This document shows, piece by piece, positions 33,612 to 43,620 of a stretch of DNA of 64,000 nucleotides; the first letter of the stretch is position 1, and each line of letters begins with the position of its first letter. Source of the stretch: Synechococcus sp. JA-2-3B'a(2-13). GTDB lineage: Bacteria > Cyanobacteriota > Cyanobacteriia > Thermostichales > Thermostichaceae. The translations under genes were made by a program, and so were the position numbers. The notes below the pieces were generated by a model. The model was given only the letters and a program-made list of their open reading frames with translations, had not been told where the DNA came from and made no database searches. The stretch covers positions 2,424,501 to 2,488,500 of the forward strand of contig NC_007776.1 in the NCBI RefSeq assembly GCF_000013225.1. Direction: 5' to 3'.

Positions 33612-33986
33612 TCAAGACTGGGAGCAGCTACCCCCCAGGGGGTTTTCCACAAGAGGGCGGGGGGTCGGTGGCACCGACGCGGGCGGGGATCCCTGAGATT
33701 CGGGCCAGTCCTTCAGTTGTTGCATCAGGGCTTGGATGTGCAGACGGGGCAGATAGGGCCAGTCGCCGGCTTCTTCCAAATCCTGAAGCACCCGATACAG
33801 AGCTTGACGGGTGTTGGGCAAAGACTCCCGAAAGGCACCTTCCAGGATCGCGCGGTGCAACTCCTCCAGCAGCCGCAGGAGCATCAGCAGCTCCACACAC
33901 GCTCCCGCCCTCGCCTGGGCCGCCTGTTCAACAGCCAACATGATCTGACGCAAATCCGGTGGCAGATCCTCCGCCGAGATATACAT
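33612..33986 (-). CDS. Hypothetical helical protein
   Basis: A 124-residue protein, MYISAEDLPPDLRQIMLAVEQAA, predicted mostly helical with a Pro/Ser-rich tail. No motif recognised. It is transcribed between obg and the YrdC-like gene, all in the same direction, so it may be part of a larger transcript. Start ATG 33986; an in-frame GTG lies 6 bp upstream. Confidence 0.6.
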   Translation of the reverse strand: MYISAEDLPPDLRQIMLAVEQAAQARAGACVELLMLLRLLEELHRAILEGAFRESLPNTRQALYRVLQDLEEAGDWPYLPRLHIQALMQQLKDWPESQGSPPASVPPTPRPLVENPLGGSCSQS

Positions 33987-34046
33987 AGCCACTCGTCTCT
34001 GGGTTCTGGGAAGGCAGGGGCTTTCCCATTCTAAGATTCTTCTGCC

Positions 34047-35090
34047 CTAGGACTGGATGGATTTTGCCCCCACAAGATCCAACTGCGCAGGCTGTTGGGA
34101 TCCCCGACCCAGGCACTGCCACACCCGCTGCAAGAGGGGATCCAGCCCCTGCTTGGCAATCGCAGAAATGGTCACCACCGAAGTGCCGGCAGCAGCAGAC
34201 AGCCTCTGGGCGCGCTCGGCAACCTGCTGGGGATCCAGAACATCGATCTTGTTCAAAACCAGGATTTGTGGCTTATCGATTAACCCGTGGCCGTAGGCGC
34301 GCAGCTCCTGCTGAATAACCTGGTAATCCTTGACGGGATCCGCCGCCGTGCCATCCACCAAATGAATCAGTACCCTGGTACGCTCCACATGGCGCAAAAA
34401 CTCATGGCCCAGCCCCACCCCCAAGTGCGCCCCCTCGATCAGCCCCGGAATATCGGCAAACACCACCCCATCTCCCGATGGATGGGGCACCACCCCCAAA
34501 TTGGGCTGCAACGTGGTGAAGGGGTAGTCAGCAATCTTGGGCCGGGCAGAGGAGACCACCGAAATCAGAGTGGACTTGCCCGCATTGGGCAGGCCGACAA
34601 TGCCCACCTCGGCAATCAACTTCAGCTCCAGGCGCAGGCGCACCCGTTCTCCCGCTTCGCCCTTGGTGAATTGGCGGGGGGCGCGATTGTGGTTGCTCAA
34701 AAAATGGGCATTGCCTAAGCCGCCTTTGCCCCCACGGGCTACCAGCAATTGATCCCCCTTGCCCACCAGATCGCCCAACAATTCCCCCGTCTCCGCATTG
34801 AACACCACAGTACCGCAGGGCACCCGCACCAGCCGATCCGCACCACTGGCCCCGCTGCGATGGTTGGGCCCCCCTTTGGCCCCGTGTTCCGCCTTGATCA
34901 CCGGTTGAAAGCGAAAATCCAACAGAGTTTGCAGGCCAGGATCTGCCACCAGGATCACTGAGCCGCCCCGCCCTCCATTGCCGCCGGATGGCCCCCCAGC
35001 CGGCACATACTTCTCACGGCGGAAGGCAACGATGCCATCCCCGCCATTTCCCCCTTGCACTTCAATTTCGGCTTGGTCGATAAAGTGCAA
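34047..35090 (-). CDS. obg: Obg/CgtA GTPase
   Basis: A 347-residue essential GTPase for large-subunit ribosome assembly. The N-terminal Obg fold is glycine-rich ([33 protein letters not shown]). The G domain has [12 protein letters not shown] (G1) near 168, [11 protein letters not shown] (G2), [10 protein letters not shown] (G3), LNKIDVLDP (G4) and TISAIAKQG (G5). I place the start at TTG 35090 (product starting with [10 protein letters not shown]), with GGAG 8 nt upstream; a TTG at 35129 adds 13 residues and is less like the family. It diverges from rpsA. Confidence 0.93.
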   Translation of the reverse strand: MHFIDQAEIEVQGGNGGDGIVAFRREKYVPAGGPSGGNGGRGGSVILVADPGLQTLLDFRFQPVIKAEHGAKGGPNHRSGASGADRLVRVPCGTVVFNAETGELLGDLVGKGDQLLVARGGKGGLGNAHFLSNHNRAPRQFTKGEAGERVRLRLELKLIAEVGIVGLPNAGKSTLISVVSSARPKIADYPFTTLQPNLGVVPHPSGDGVVFADIPGLIEGAHLGVGLGHEFLRHVERTRVLIHLVDGTAADPVKDYQVIQQELRAYGHGLIDKPQILVLNKIDVLDPQQVAERAQRLSAAAGTSVVTISAIAKQGLDPLLQRVWQCLGRGSQQPAQLDLVGAKSIQS

Positions 35091-35285
35091 TCGTTCTTCT
35101 CCCAAATCTTCTATCTTCCAGCTTGGCAAGATGCCGGGAAACTTGCCACAAAAGACGCTCCTCTAAGCTACGATGGTATTTCCCAGCCACATCCTCCCCA
35201 GGTGGGAAAGTGGAAGTGGGATCCTGCCAAACTCGATTGGCCTTCTACCCTTTATCCCGCGCAACTGATCTGTTACTGCACCCCT

Positions 35286-36254
35286 ATGAGTCGATTCACT
35301 GCTGCCGATGTAGGTTTTACCACTGAAGACTTTGCCGCCCTTCTGGATAAGTACGACTATCACTTCAGCCCTGGCGAAATTGTGGCGGGTACAGTATTCT
35401 CGGTGGAGCCACGCGGTGCTTTGATCGATATTGGGGCCAAAACGGCTGCCTTTCTGCCGCTCCAGGAGATGTCGATTAGCCGCCTGGAAGACCCGCACGA
35501 GATGCTGCAGCCGGGAGAAACCCGCGAGTTTTTTATCCTCACCGAAGAAAACGAAGAGGGACAGCTGACCCTCTCCATCCGCCGCATCGAGTACATGCGG
35601 GCCTGGGAACGGGTACGGCAGCTCCAGAAAGAAGATGCCACCGTTCGCTCAACCATTTTTGCCACCAACCGAGGTGGAGCCCTGGTGCGGATTGAGGGGC
35701 TGCGGGGCTTTATCCCCGGATCCCACATCAGCACCCGCAAGCCAAAAGAAGAGCTGGTGGGCGAAGAGCTGCCCCTGAAGTTTTTAGAGGTGGACGAAGA
35801 CCGCAACCGCCTGGTGTTGAGCCATCGCCGCGCCTTGGTGGAGCGGAAGATGAACAAGCTGGAAGTGGGCGAGGTGGTGGTTGGCACGGTGCGGGGCATC
35901 AAGCCCTATGGTGCCTTTATCGATATTGGCGGCGTCTCCGGCCTGCTGCACATTTCCGAGATCTCCCACGATCATGTTGACACGCCCCACAGCGTCTTCA
36001 ACGTCAACGACGAAGTGAAGGTGATGATCATCGATCTGGATGCGGAGCGGGGGCGGATCTCGCTGTCCACCAAGCAACTGGAGCCCAATCCCGGCGACAT
36101 GATTCGGGATCCCAAACTGGTTTACGAGAAGGCTGAGGAAATGGCAGCCAAGTACCGTGAGCAACTGCTGGCCGCTAAGCAAGGACAAGCGGCAGAGGCT
36201 CCACCGGAAGTGGTGGAAGAGGAGCTGGAATACGCGGCGACGGCTGTGGAATGA
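35286..36254 (+). CDS. rpsA: 30S ribosomal protein S1, three S1 domains
   Basis: A 322-residue protein, MSRFTAADVGFTTEDFAALLDKYDYHF, with three S1 RNA-binding domains at about 31-102 (GEIVAGTVFSVEPRGALIDIGAKTAAFLP), 117-183 (RSTIFATNRGGALVRIEGLRGFIPGSHI) and 198-267 (GEVVVGTVRGIKPYGAFIDIGGVSGLLHISEIS), then an acidic tail. Cyanobacteria and chloroplasts have this shorter three-domain form instead of the six of E. coli. Start ATG 35286; the open frame upstream is not coding. Confidence 0.94.
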   Translation: MSRFTAADVGFTTEDFAALLDKYDYHFSPGEIVAGTVFSVEPRGALIDIGAKTAAFLPLQEMSISRLEDPHEMLQPGETREFFILTEENEEGQLTLSIRRIEYMRAWERVRQLQKEDATVRSTIFATNRGGALVRIEGLRGFIPGSHISTRKPKEELVGEELPLKFLEVDEDRNRLVLSHRRALVERKMNKLEVGEVVVGTVRGIKPYGAFIDIGGVSGLLHISEISHDHVDTPHSVFNVNDEVKVMIIDLDAERGRISLSTKQLEPNPGDMIRDPKLVYEKAEEMAAKYREQLLAAKQGQAAEAPPEVVEEELEYAATAVE

Positions 36255-36584
36255 TCACAAACTTTGCGTATTTCTGCCTGCTACAAGGCTTAGCTAGGCC
36301 GCCGAGAAGCCCCGCCCTCTCTCGCTTTAGCGGCGCGGAGCGCTTTGCATCAGCATGAGTGCGGGAGTATGTCACGGCATGAGCCTTTGGTTCCATCAGT
36401 GTAAGTGGGGAGCTGAGGAGCGATCCATAAGCCCGTGGGGGCGGGGGCAGTCCAAATGTCCGAAGAGACGGGTACTGCTGCTGTGGCGAGGTAGGCTAAA
36501 ACAGGAAGTGCGGCTGGCGTTCACGTAGTGTTGCCAACCTGCGCCAGTAACAGGAGTCCCCCACTTCTGAGCTTGAGGATCCTG
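36255..36584. other. Non-coding stretch after rpsA
   Basis: No open frame of note. It contains the IS605-like tail remnant at about 36306-36385. The two flanking genes converge here (rpsA and the HTH protein). Confidence 0.5.
36306..36319 (+). repeat. Dispersed AAGCCCCGCCCT element, copy 3
   Basis: GAAGCCCCGCCCTCTCTCGC followed by TTTAGCGGCGCGG and, about 35 nt later, GCGGGAGTATGTCACGGC. This matches my memory of the tail of an IS605-type tnpB (AAGCCCCG ... GCGGGAGTATGTCAC). It sits just downstream of rpsA in a gap of 330 bp (36255-36584) that contains no gene. Confidence 0.55.
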
Positions 36585-37469
36585 TCAAAGACTGTAGATC
36601 TGCCCATCCATGAGCAGATGGGTGATGCCTTTCTTTTGCAGTTGGGTGCGCACAATCTCCAGAATGTAGCCGGGAAACTGGATTACCCGGTAGGGTGGGT
36701 AGGTGTTGCTGCCCCGACGGCTCATTTCGGAAAAGCGACGGGCCACCTTGTGGTTGTCGAAAATGGGCAGCGTATTGGCGTTGTCGATCCCTTCGATGGG
36801 CAGGGATCCCGAGCCAAAGAATTCTTTGAGAGGGCGGGTGGTCAGTTCTTGGTAGCGGTCAACAACGACATAGCAGGTTTCCGGTAGGGTGAGCTCTTCC
36901 AGGGGTAATACCTGAATTTGATAGCCGGGATCGGTGAGGGGATCCTTTTCTGGCCCATCTTCATCTTCTAGGAGATAGTCAGGGTCGTCCTCATCCTCGT
37001 CTTCGAGGTCACGGTCTTCTTCGGTCTCTTCCTCATCCTCTTCCCCGACATCCTCCACATCTTCCTGAAGCTCAGCCGCCAACTGCAGTTCTTCTGGGGG
37101 CAGTTCTGTCAGAGACTCCGTTCCAGCAGTGTTATCCTCGCCTTCCTCGTTTGCGTTCGGCTCTGCGGGGGGCTCCGGCAAGGGAGATGGAGAAGGCAAC
37201 TCCGGTTCCAGCGGCAAGATCTGCTGCTCCAAGGCTGGGATCCTGCCAACAACAGCTTTTTCCCCCATGTCTTTGCGGCGGGCAGCCGAGCGTTTGAGAT
37301 GGATCAACCGCTGGTACTCATCGGCGGCGATATTTTCCTTCAACACGCGGGTGATGGTGGTGATGCTCACCTGAAATTGCTCCGCCAATTCGACGGCGGT
37401 CGCTGCCGAGCCGCGGTAGGCGCTAACAATTTGCTGTTGTTCTTGCTCTGAAAGTTTGCTGCGAGCCAT
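36585..37469 (-). CDS. HTH protein with acidic linker and conserved C-terminal domain
   Basis: A 294-residue protein. The N-terminal helix-turn-helix is QQQIVSAYRGSAATAVELAEQFQVSITTITRVLKE (10-45). A Pro/Glu-rich linker leads to a very acidic stretch, roughly 135-180 (EDVEDVGEEDEEETEEDRDLEDEDEDDPDYLLEDEDG). A compact C-terminal domain follows (LPLEELTLPETCYVVVDRYQELTTRPLKEFFG ... GYILEIVRTQLQKKGITHLLMDGQIYSL). I recognise the plan as a conserved cyanobacterial hypothetical but not a function. Regulatory or nucleoid role possible; the acidic tract could mimic DNA or bind cations. Confidence 0.72.
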   Translation of the reverse strand: MARSKLSEQEQQQIVSAYRGSAATAVELAEQFQVSITTITRVLKENIAADEYQRLIHLKRSAARRKDMGEKAVVGRIPALEQQILPLEPELPSPSPLPEPPAEPNANEEGEDNTAGTESLTELPPEELQLAAELQEDVEDVGEEDEEETEEDRDLEDEDEDDPDYLLEDEDGPEKDPLTDPGYQIQVLPLEELTLPETCYVVVDRYQELTTRPLKEFFGSGSLPIEGIDNANTLPIFDNHKVARRFSEMSRRGSNTYPPYRVIQFPGYILEIVRTQLQKKGITHLLMDGQIYSL

Positions 37470-37523
37470 CCCAGGTCACCCAATCTAGAAATTGAAAGAA
37501 ATAGGCAGTGGTGAAGAGGATCT

Positions 37524-38492
37524 CTAGCCAGCGGCGGTTGCCCCGCACACCCGGCTGAGGCCGGCAGCCAGCTGTTCCGGCTCCAGCCCCTTGCCGATCA
37601 ACACAATTTTGGACAAGCGGGGCTCCTCGGGATCCCAGTCCCGTTCCAGAAAAAGGGTTTGCCGCTGGCCCACCTGATGAAAGATAACCCGCTGCGGCTC
37701 ATCCACAACCCACAGCACCCCCTTGGCGCGAAAAAGGGTCTCGGGCATGTCTTGTAGCCAATCGCGAAAAGCCGCCAAATCCAGCGGCTGCTGCAGTTGA
37801 AAGCTCACCGATTGGATCCCGTCTTCCTCGAGGTGATGGCTATGGTGGGCCTCAGTCTCTGCATTGGGGAGCCTGGGATCCCACAATTCTGGGCGGAAGG
37901 CATGCACATCCAAGATGCGGGCCAGAGGCACCTGGGCATGGGTAGTGAGCAGGCAAGGGGCGGCGGGGTTGTAGCGGCGCAGATCCAGGAGGATCCGCTC
38001 TCGTTCGGCTTCGTCGATCAAATCCACCTTATTGAGCAACAAAATGTCAGCGCTGCCGATCTGGTGGGCGGCGGTTTGCGAGCGCTGGAAATTGCGCCAG
38101 TATTCGGCCCCATCCACCAACGTCACCACGCCATCCAGGCGCAACTCCTCATGAAAGACCCTCTGCACAAATAGCTCGGTCACCTGCCTGGGATCCGCCA
38201 CGCCGCTGGTTTCCACCACCAGATAGTCCAACGCCTGGGCATGCTGGAGCAGCTGGCGGGCCGCCCGTTCAAAATCCTCTCGCACCGTGCAGCAGAGGCA
38301 ACCATTGTTGAGCTGCATCAGCCCCCCCTCGGGCATGTTGACCAACTCGCCATCGATGGAAATCTCGCCAAACTCGTTGAGGATAACCCCAATGCGCAAC
38401 CCATGCTCCTCTTCCAAGATGCGCTTGAGCAGCGTGGTTTTGCCACTGCCCAAAAAACCTGTCAAAATCGTCACCGGAAGCTGAGCTTTCAT
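37524..38492 (-). CDS. CobW/COG0523-family G3E GTPase metallochaperone
   Basis: A 322-residue P-loop GTPase. Walker A is [15 protein letters not shown] near residue 12, the metal-binding CxCC is [12 protein letters not shown] near 62, [10 protein letters not shown] is near 92, and NKVDL is near 152. The region HHSHHLEED near 210 adds His residues, and the C-terminal CobW_C domain is complete. These proteins deliver zinc, cobalt or other metals to targets. Given cobO-like and cbiX genes nearby, a cobalamin link is possible but not proven; zinc-responsive ZNG1/YjiA-type roles are equally likely. Confidence 0.9.
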   Translation of the reverse strand: MKAQLPVTILTGFLGSGKTTLLKRILEEEHGLRIGVILNEFGEISIDGELVNMPEGGLMQLNNGCLCCTVREDFERAARQLLQHAQALDYLVVETSGVADPRQVTELFVQRVFHEELRLDGVVTLVDGAEYWRNFQRSQTAAHQIGSADILLLNKVDLIDEAERERILLDLRRYNPAAPCLLTTHAQVPLARILDVHAFRPELWDPRLPNAETEAHHSHHLEEDGIQSVSFQLQQPLDLAAFRDWLQDMPETLFRAKGVLWVVDEPQRVIFHQVGQRQTLFLERDWDPEEPRLSKIVLIGKGLEPEQLAAGLSRVCGATAAG

Positions 38493-38658
38493 ATCAGGTG
38501 AGGCTGAACTGACAAGCGGCCAACAAACCCTTCTCTCAAGTTCCCCAGAAGCTCTACTAGCTTAGCTTTAGGGTTGGCTCTCCAGGATCTGGACAAGGGG
38601 GAACGACCGCTCCCACCCAAATTAGATCCTCTAACCCATCAACTAGTTATCCAACTAT

Positions 38659-39117
38659 TTATTTATTAATGTCATTAATGTCCTCTGGGCGTTGGGGCAG
38701 ACTCTCTCCTGAGGATCCCTGGGGACGAATGAGCTCGATCGGTAGGCCATCGGGATCGGCGATGAACGCCACTTCATAGACCTGGCCCCCAATTTGCTGG
38801 AGCTGGGGCGGCAGCAGCAGGGTAAGGGGCACTTGCGCTCGCAAATGTTCTAGGTAGTTGGCCAGGGATCCCCATTCGGGGCCCACCTCAAAAGCGGGGT
38901 GATAGTAGCCCACATAGTGGGGATCCCCAAAGGGATCCGGGGCAGGATGGGGCTGCGGCACTTGCATCAGCTCCAAACGCCCCCAGGGGCCGCGCATCCA
39001 GCAGGCCAGCGTGATCCCGGCAGTAAAGCGTTCTTCCACCGCAAAGCCCAGCCCCTCGTAAAAAGCGATGGAGCGGAAGATATCGGCGGTGCGAATGGAA
39101 AAATGGTGTAGTTTCAT
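38659..39117 (-). CDS. Glyoxalase/VOC-superfamily protein
   Basis: A 152-residue single-gene VOC fold. It opens MKLHHFSIRTADIFRSIAFYEGLGF and later has the second half ending VAFIADPDGLPIELIRPQ. His-4/5, Glu-54-like (GRLELMQV) and the terminal Glu fit a metal site shared by glyoxalase I and dioxygenases of the family. Substrate unknown. Start ATG 39117. Confidence 0.8.
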   Translation of the reverse strand: MKLHHFSIRTADIFRSIAFYEGLGFAVEERFTAGITLACWMRGPWGRLELMQVPQPHPAPDPFGDPHYVGYYHPAFEVGPEWGSLANYLEHLRAQVPLTLLLPPQLQQIGGQVYEVAFIADPDGLPIELIRPQGSSGESLPQRPEDINDINK

Positions 39118-39312
39118 CGTCCTGCAAAGCAGCCAGATGGGGCCAGACCGCTCGGATCATCGCCGATGACGGCTGGTCAAGCGCAGGTAGACTTGCTACG
39201 CTCCAGAAAAGTAGGCTGTCTATCTTAAGCACCTCTTGCAGTGTATGCTGGCCCGCCCAATCCTTGGGGCGGGAAATGCGACAACCTAAGCCGATTGCTG
39301 CCAACCTCAATT

Positions 39313-42114
39313 ATGCCTAAGCTGGTCATTGTCGAATCTCCCACCAAAGCCCGTACCATCCGTGGGTTCTTGCCTGCGGGGTATGAGGTTCAGGCCTCGA
39401 TGGGACATGTGCGGGATCTTCCCGATTCGGCATCTGAAATTCCAGAAGAATTGAAAGGAGAAGAGTGGAGCCGCCTGGGGGTCAATGTCCACGCCGACTT
39501 TGAGCCCCTCTACGTCATCCCCAAGGACAAAAGAAAGGTGGTCAAGGAGCTGAAGGAAGCGCTCAAGAAGGCGGACGAGCTGATCCTGGCCACCGACGAA
39601 GACCGCGAAGGGGAAAGCATTAGCTGGCACTTGCAGCAGGTGCTGCAACCCAAAGTGCCCACCCGCCGCATGGTGTTCCACGAGATTACCCGCGAGGCCA
39701 TTCAGGAGGCGCTGCAAAACTGCCGTGAGGTGGATGAACAACTGGTGCGTGCCCAGGAGACCCGCCGCATCTTGGATCGCCTGGTGGGCTATACCCTGTC
39801 GCCGCTGCTGTGGAAAAAAATTGCCCCCAAACTCTCGGCAGGGCGGGTGCAGTCGGTGGCGGTCAAGCTTTTGGTGGATCGAGAGCGGGAGCGGCGCGCC
39901 TTCAGAAAAGCCTCCTACTGGGATCTCAAAGCGGAGCTGCAGCCCAAAACGACCGTCGCCGGCCAGCAGGCTGTCTTTCCAGCAGAGCTGGTGAGCTTGG
40001 GTGGCAAACGCCTGGCCAATGGGCAAGACTTCGATCCCAGCACCGGCCAGCTCATTGCCGGGCGGGATGTGGTGTTGTTGGATCAGGCCCAGGCCGAGGC
40101 CCTGCGGGATCGCTTGCTGGGAAAAGCCTGGATCGTCAGCTCTGTGGAAGAGCGCCCCTCCACCCGCAAACCTGCCCCTCCCTTTACCACCTCCACCCTG
40201 CAGCAGGAGGCCAACCGCAAGCTGCACCTGTCGGCCCAGCAGACGATGCGCATTGCCCAAAAGCTCTACGAAGAGGGCTACATCACCTACATGCGCACCG
40301 ATTCGGTCCACCTGTCGGAGCAGGCCATCCGCGCTGCCCGCGCCTGCGTGGAGTCGATGTACGGCAGAGAATATCTCAGCCCCGAGCCCCGTCAGTACAC
40401 CACCAAAACCAAAGGGGCGCAAGAAGCCCACGAGGCCATTCGTCCTGCTGGATCAGAGTTTCGCCTGCCCAGCCAAACCCCCCTCTCCGGCCAGGAGCTG
40501 GCCCTCTACGACCTGATCTGGAAGCGCACCGTCGCCAGCCAAATGGCTGAGGCGCGGCAGACCTACACCATCGTACTCATCGCCGTAGACGATGCGGTGT
40601 TCCGGGCCAGCGGCAAGCGCATCGATTTTCCCGGCTTTTTCCGCGCCTATGTGGAGGGATCCGACGACCCAGAGGCGGCTTTGGAAGATCGGGAGGTGCA
40701 TCTGCCTCTGTTGCGGCAGGGGGATCCCCTCCGCTGCCAGAAGCTGGAACCCGTTGCCCACGAAACCCAGCCCCCGGCCCGATATACGGAAGCCTCCTTG
40801 GTCAAGGTGTTGGAAAGTGAGGGCATTGGCCGCCCCAGCACCTACGCCACCATCTTGAATACGATCATGAGCCGTGGCTACGTCAGGCCGATGGGAAGTG
40901 CCCTCGTGCCCACCTACACGGCTTTTGCAGTCACCGAGCTACTGGAAAAATACTTTCCCAACCTGGTGAATACCCGCTTCACCGCCGAGATGGAGCAAAC
41001 GCTGGACGACATTGCTTCTGGACAGGCGGAGTGGTTGCCCTATCTGCGCCATTTCTTCTTGGGCGAGCAGGGTCTCGAGGGACAGGTGAAGGCGCGCGAG
41101 CTGGAAATTGATTCCGGCCTGGCCCGCTCCATCCATCTGGAGAACCTGCCTGTCAAGATCGGCATTGGCCCCTATGGCCCCTATGTGGCGGTCGAAACCG
41201 AGTCCGGAGAGGTGCGCGCCAACCTGCCGGAGGATATTCCCCCCGCCGATCTGAGCGCAGAACACATCGCGGAGCTGATCCAGCGGAAGCAGGAAGGCCC
41301 CAAGCCCATTGCCTTTCACCCGGAAACCCAAGAGCCCATCTACGTGATCCCGCAGGGCCCCTATGGCCCCTATGTGCAGTTGGGGGAAGTTTCTGAGGAC
41401 AACAAAAAACCCAAGCGCACCTCTCTGCCCAAAGGGCTGAAACCGGATCAGGTTACGCCAGAGATCGCCTTGGGGTTGCTGAGCTTGCCCCGCACCTTGG
41501 GGGAACACCCGGAATCGGGGAAAAAAGTGCAGGCCGGCATTGGCCGCTTCGGCCCCTACGTGGTCTGCGATGGCGATTTTCGCTCTCTGCCCGCCGATGA
41601 GGATGTGCTGACCATCAGCCTGGAGCGGGCGCTGGAGTTGTTGGCCCAGCCCAAGAAAAGCCGTGGGCGCGCCTCGGCCAAGCCGCTGCGGGAGCTGGGA
41701 TCCCATCCTGAGGATGGTGAGCCGGTCAATCTGCACGACGGCCCCTACGGGCTGTATGTCAAACATGGCAAGGTCAATGCCTCTTTGCCCAAAGGGATCC
41801 CTGCCGAAGCGGTTACCCTGGAAATGGCTCTGCAGGTGCTGGCCGAAAAGGAAGGCTCTTCTGCAGAGGTCAAGGGGAAAAGCCGCTCGACCGGCAAAGC
41901 GGGCTCCTCGGTCAGTAAAACCCAAGCCAAAACTGCCTCCAGCAGCCATACAGCCCAGCAGGCCGGAAATGCTGTGCCGCAGAAGCGGCGTAAAGCGCAA
42001 ACCACTTCCACTGGCAGCGGGATGGCCAAAGAGCCGCAAGCCCAAGCGAATGGGTCAGCCCAGGTGGGATCCCGTCCCACTATTGTGAGGATCACGCCCA
42101 AAGCTCGCGCCTGA
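39313..42114 (+). CDS. topA: DNA topoisomerase I (TopA)
   Basis: A 933-residue type IA topoisomerase. [21 protein letters not shown] opens the Toprim domain, with [16 protein letters not shown] near 98, the DNA gate [20 protein letters not shown], the catalytic Tyr in [20 protein letters not shown] near 325 and EAHEAIRP near 375. The C-terminus lacks the usual zinc ribbons; it has instead several repeats containing GPYGPYV(A/Q) or GRFGPYV, as in cyanobacteria, and a Lys/Ser-rich tail. Start ATG 39313; the short upstream extension of the frame is not needed. Confidence 0.95.
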   Translation: MPKLVIVESPTKARTIRGFLPAGYEVQASMGHVRDLPDSASEIPEELKGEEWSRLGVNVHADFEPLYVIPKDKRKVVKELKEALKKADELILATDEDREGESISWHLQQVLQPKVPTRRMVFHEITREAIQEALQNCREVDEQLVRAQETRRILDRLVGYTLSPLLWKKIAPKLSAGRVQSVAVKLLVDRERERRAFRKASYWDLKAELQPKTTVAGQQAVFPAELVSLGGKRLANGQDFDPSTGQLIAGRDVVLLDQAQAEALRDRLLGKAWIVSSVEERPSTRKPAPPFTTSTLQQEANRKLHLSAQQTMRIAQKLYEEGYITYMRTDSVHLSEQAIRAARACVESMYGREYLSPEPRQYTTKTKGAQEAHEAIRPAGSEFRLPSQTPLSGQELALYDLIWKRTVASQMAEARQTYTIVLIAVDDAVFRASGKRIDFPGFFRAYVEGSDDPEAALEDREVHLPLLRQGDPLRCQKLEPVAHETQPPARYTEASLVKVLESEGIGRPSTYATILNTIMSRGYVRPMGSALVPTYTAFAVTELLEKYFPNLVNTRFTAEMEQTLDDIASGQAEWLPYLRHFFLGEQGLEGQVKARELEIDSGLARSIHLENLPVKIGIGPYGPYVAVETESGEVRANLPEDIPPADLSAEHIAELIQRKQEGPKPIAFHPETQEPIYVIPQGPYGPYVQLGEVSEDNKKPKRTSLPKGLKPDQVTPEIALGLLSLPRTLGEHPESGKKVQAGIGRFGPYVVCDGDFRSLPADEDVLTISLERALELLAQPKKSRGRASAKPLRELGSHPEDGEPVNLHDGPYGLYVKHGKVNASLPKGIPAEAVTLEMALQVLAEKEGSSAEVKGKSRSTGKAGSSVSKTQAKTASSSHTAQQAGNAVPQKRRKAQTTSTGSGMAKEPQAQANGSAQVGSRPTIVRITPKARA

Positions 42115-42408
42115 AGTCAGCTTTTCTGCCACAGCCCAAGGTCGCCTGCTCAGGGTGGCTTAGGGGTTAGCCATGTAACAGTTTTGCTGACGACACAACT
42201 GCTTCAAGGGCCGCAAGCAGCGGCCACGGCGGCTTCCTGATTGGCAATGCAACCCATTGCTTCTGCAAACGGCAAGGGATCCTGCTGCTGGCGCTTGGGA
42301 ATCTGGGCGTGTTCCAGCTCACTGCAGTAGCAGTAGGCAGGATGGCGACGATGGGGGTGTGCAAGGGACACGGGAGTAAATGAGAGTTGGAGTCGGGGCC
42401 AACAGCCT
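42115..42408. other. Intergenic stretch between convergent topA and SpoIID-like gene
   Basis: About 290 bp with no convincing gene or hairpin with T-tract. Frames that cover it extend from coding shadows of the SpoIID-like gene. Confidence 0.4.
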
Positions 42409-43578
42409 TCAGCTCAACGTTATCACCTGGGTGCCGGGGAAGTAGTGATTGAGAATTTGCGGCGCTGTGTAGCCCTTCTCGGCCAAGCCACGGGATCCCC
42501 ACTGACACAGTCCCACCCCATGCCCGGCTCCGCGATAGGTAAAAAGGTACACTTCCTGCTGGCCGGCCTTTGGCTGGAGACGTTCCCACGTGAAGCGGTT
42601 GCTGGGGAGGATCCCCCAACCCAGGGTTTGGCCAAGGCGCAGCACAAACTCTTGGCCAGTCAACAGTTGGGATCCAACGCGGATGCGCAGGGGGCGACCC
42701 CAGGGATCCGACTGCACAATCTCCAGATCGCCGTTGCCCAAGGCTGGCTCCAACTCCCGTCGGCTGAGCCGGACGCTGTGAGGGCCATAGAAGGGAGAGG
42801 CGCGACACCCGTCACAGATCACCCCTTGTAGGTAGGGGCGGGCGGGTGGGGCAAAAATATCCTGGTTGGCACTGGTGTGACCGCCGCAGGTGGAGTGAAA
42901 CAGAACCTCTATCGGCTGGCCGGCATGGGTTAGGATCTGCCCTCGGGTTGCCCGCACCGCAGCAGTGGTCGCCGCCGTCTCATAGGCCAGGCCACCATAG
43001 AACTGGTGGGCGGTGGAGTCTTGCAATGGCCTTATCGGGGCAGAGGGCCATTCTCTTCTGGGGCCGGGGCACAGATGGGGAACGGCCAAGGTACGGGCCA
43101 AGATGGCTTGCGCCTGCAAGGCGGCAGCTGGCCAATCGGCGGGCATTTCGCTGGGCACCAAAGCCAGCAGATAGTCTTCCAACTTCACCCAATTCACCAG
43201 ATGCAGGCGACCTAAACCCTTGGGACGAATCTGTACCCAGCCCCGATAGCGACGCTCCTCCCCTGCGAGGGAGCGCAGAGCTCCCCCCTGTAGCCAAAGG
43301 GATCCCTGGTAGCGACGAGGATGTCCCGGCCCGGTCAGCAGGAGCTCTTGGCGGCGAACCTGTAACTTCCAGGTGCCTGTTGGAAAAGGCTGCTGATTCA
43401 AAACAAAAGGGCCCATCAGCTCCAACTCGACCAAGGGATCCGCACTCCAGCGGCTGAACAGCTCCACGGCCAGCCAATCTCCGCGCCCGGACGTTTGGGC
43501 CTGCCGAGAGCCTCCCCAAACAGCCCACAGGGATCCCAGCACCATCGCCCCCAACTGTCGTCGCCGCATAGGCCCCAT
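42409..43578 (-). CDS. SpoIID/LytB-domain protein
   Basis: A 389-residue exported protein. The N-terminus, MGPMRRRQLGAMVLGSLWAVWGGSRQAQ, is a signal-peptide-like (possibly Tat-like twin-Arg) sequence. The SpoIID domain includes VNWVKLEDYLLALVPSEMPADWPAAALQAQAILARTLA near 128-165, FHSTCGGHTSANQDIF near 226 and the end GAGHGVGLCQWGSRGLAEKGYTAPQILNHYFPGT. SpoIID is a lytic transglycosylase in Bacillus; cyanobacterial relatives are thought to act on peptidoglycan during division or septum remodelling. The catalytic Glu-equivalent in SEMP is present. Confidence 0.88.
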   Translation of the reverse strand: MGPMRRRQLGAMVLGSLWAVWGGSRQAQTSGRGDWLAVELFSRWSADPLVELELMGPFVLNQQPFPTGTWKLQVRRQELLLTGPGHPRRYQGSLWLQGGALRSLAGEERRYRGWVQIRPKGLGRLHLVNWVKLEDYLLALVPSEMPADWPAAALQAQAILARTLAVPHLCPGPRREWPSAPIRPLQDSTAHQFYGGLAYETAATTAAVRATRGQILTHAGQPIEVLFHSTCGGHTSANQDIFAPPARPYLQGVICDGCRASPFYGPHSVRLSRRELEPALGNGDLEIVQSDPWGRPLRIRVGSQLLTGQEFVLRLGQTLGWGILPSNRFTWERLQPKAGQQEVYLFTYRGAGHGVGLCQWGSRGLAEKGYTAPQILNHYFPGTQVITLS

Positions 43579-43620
43579 CCGGGCATCCTCTATCGATAGA
43601 CCATTCCCCCAGAAATACTG

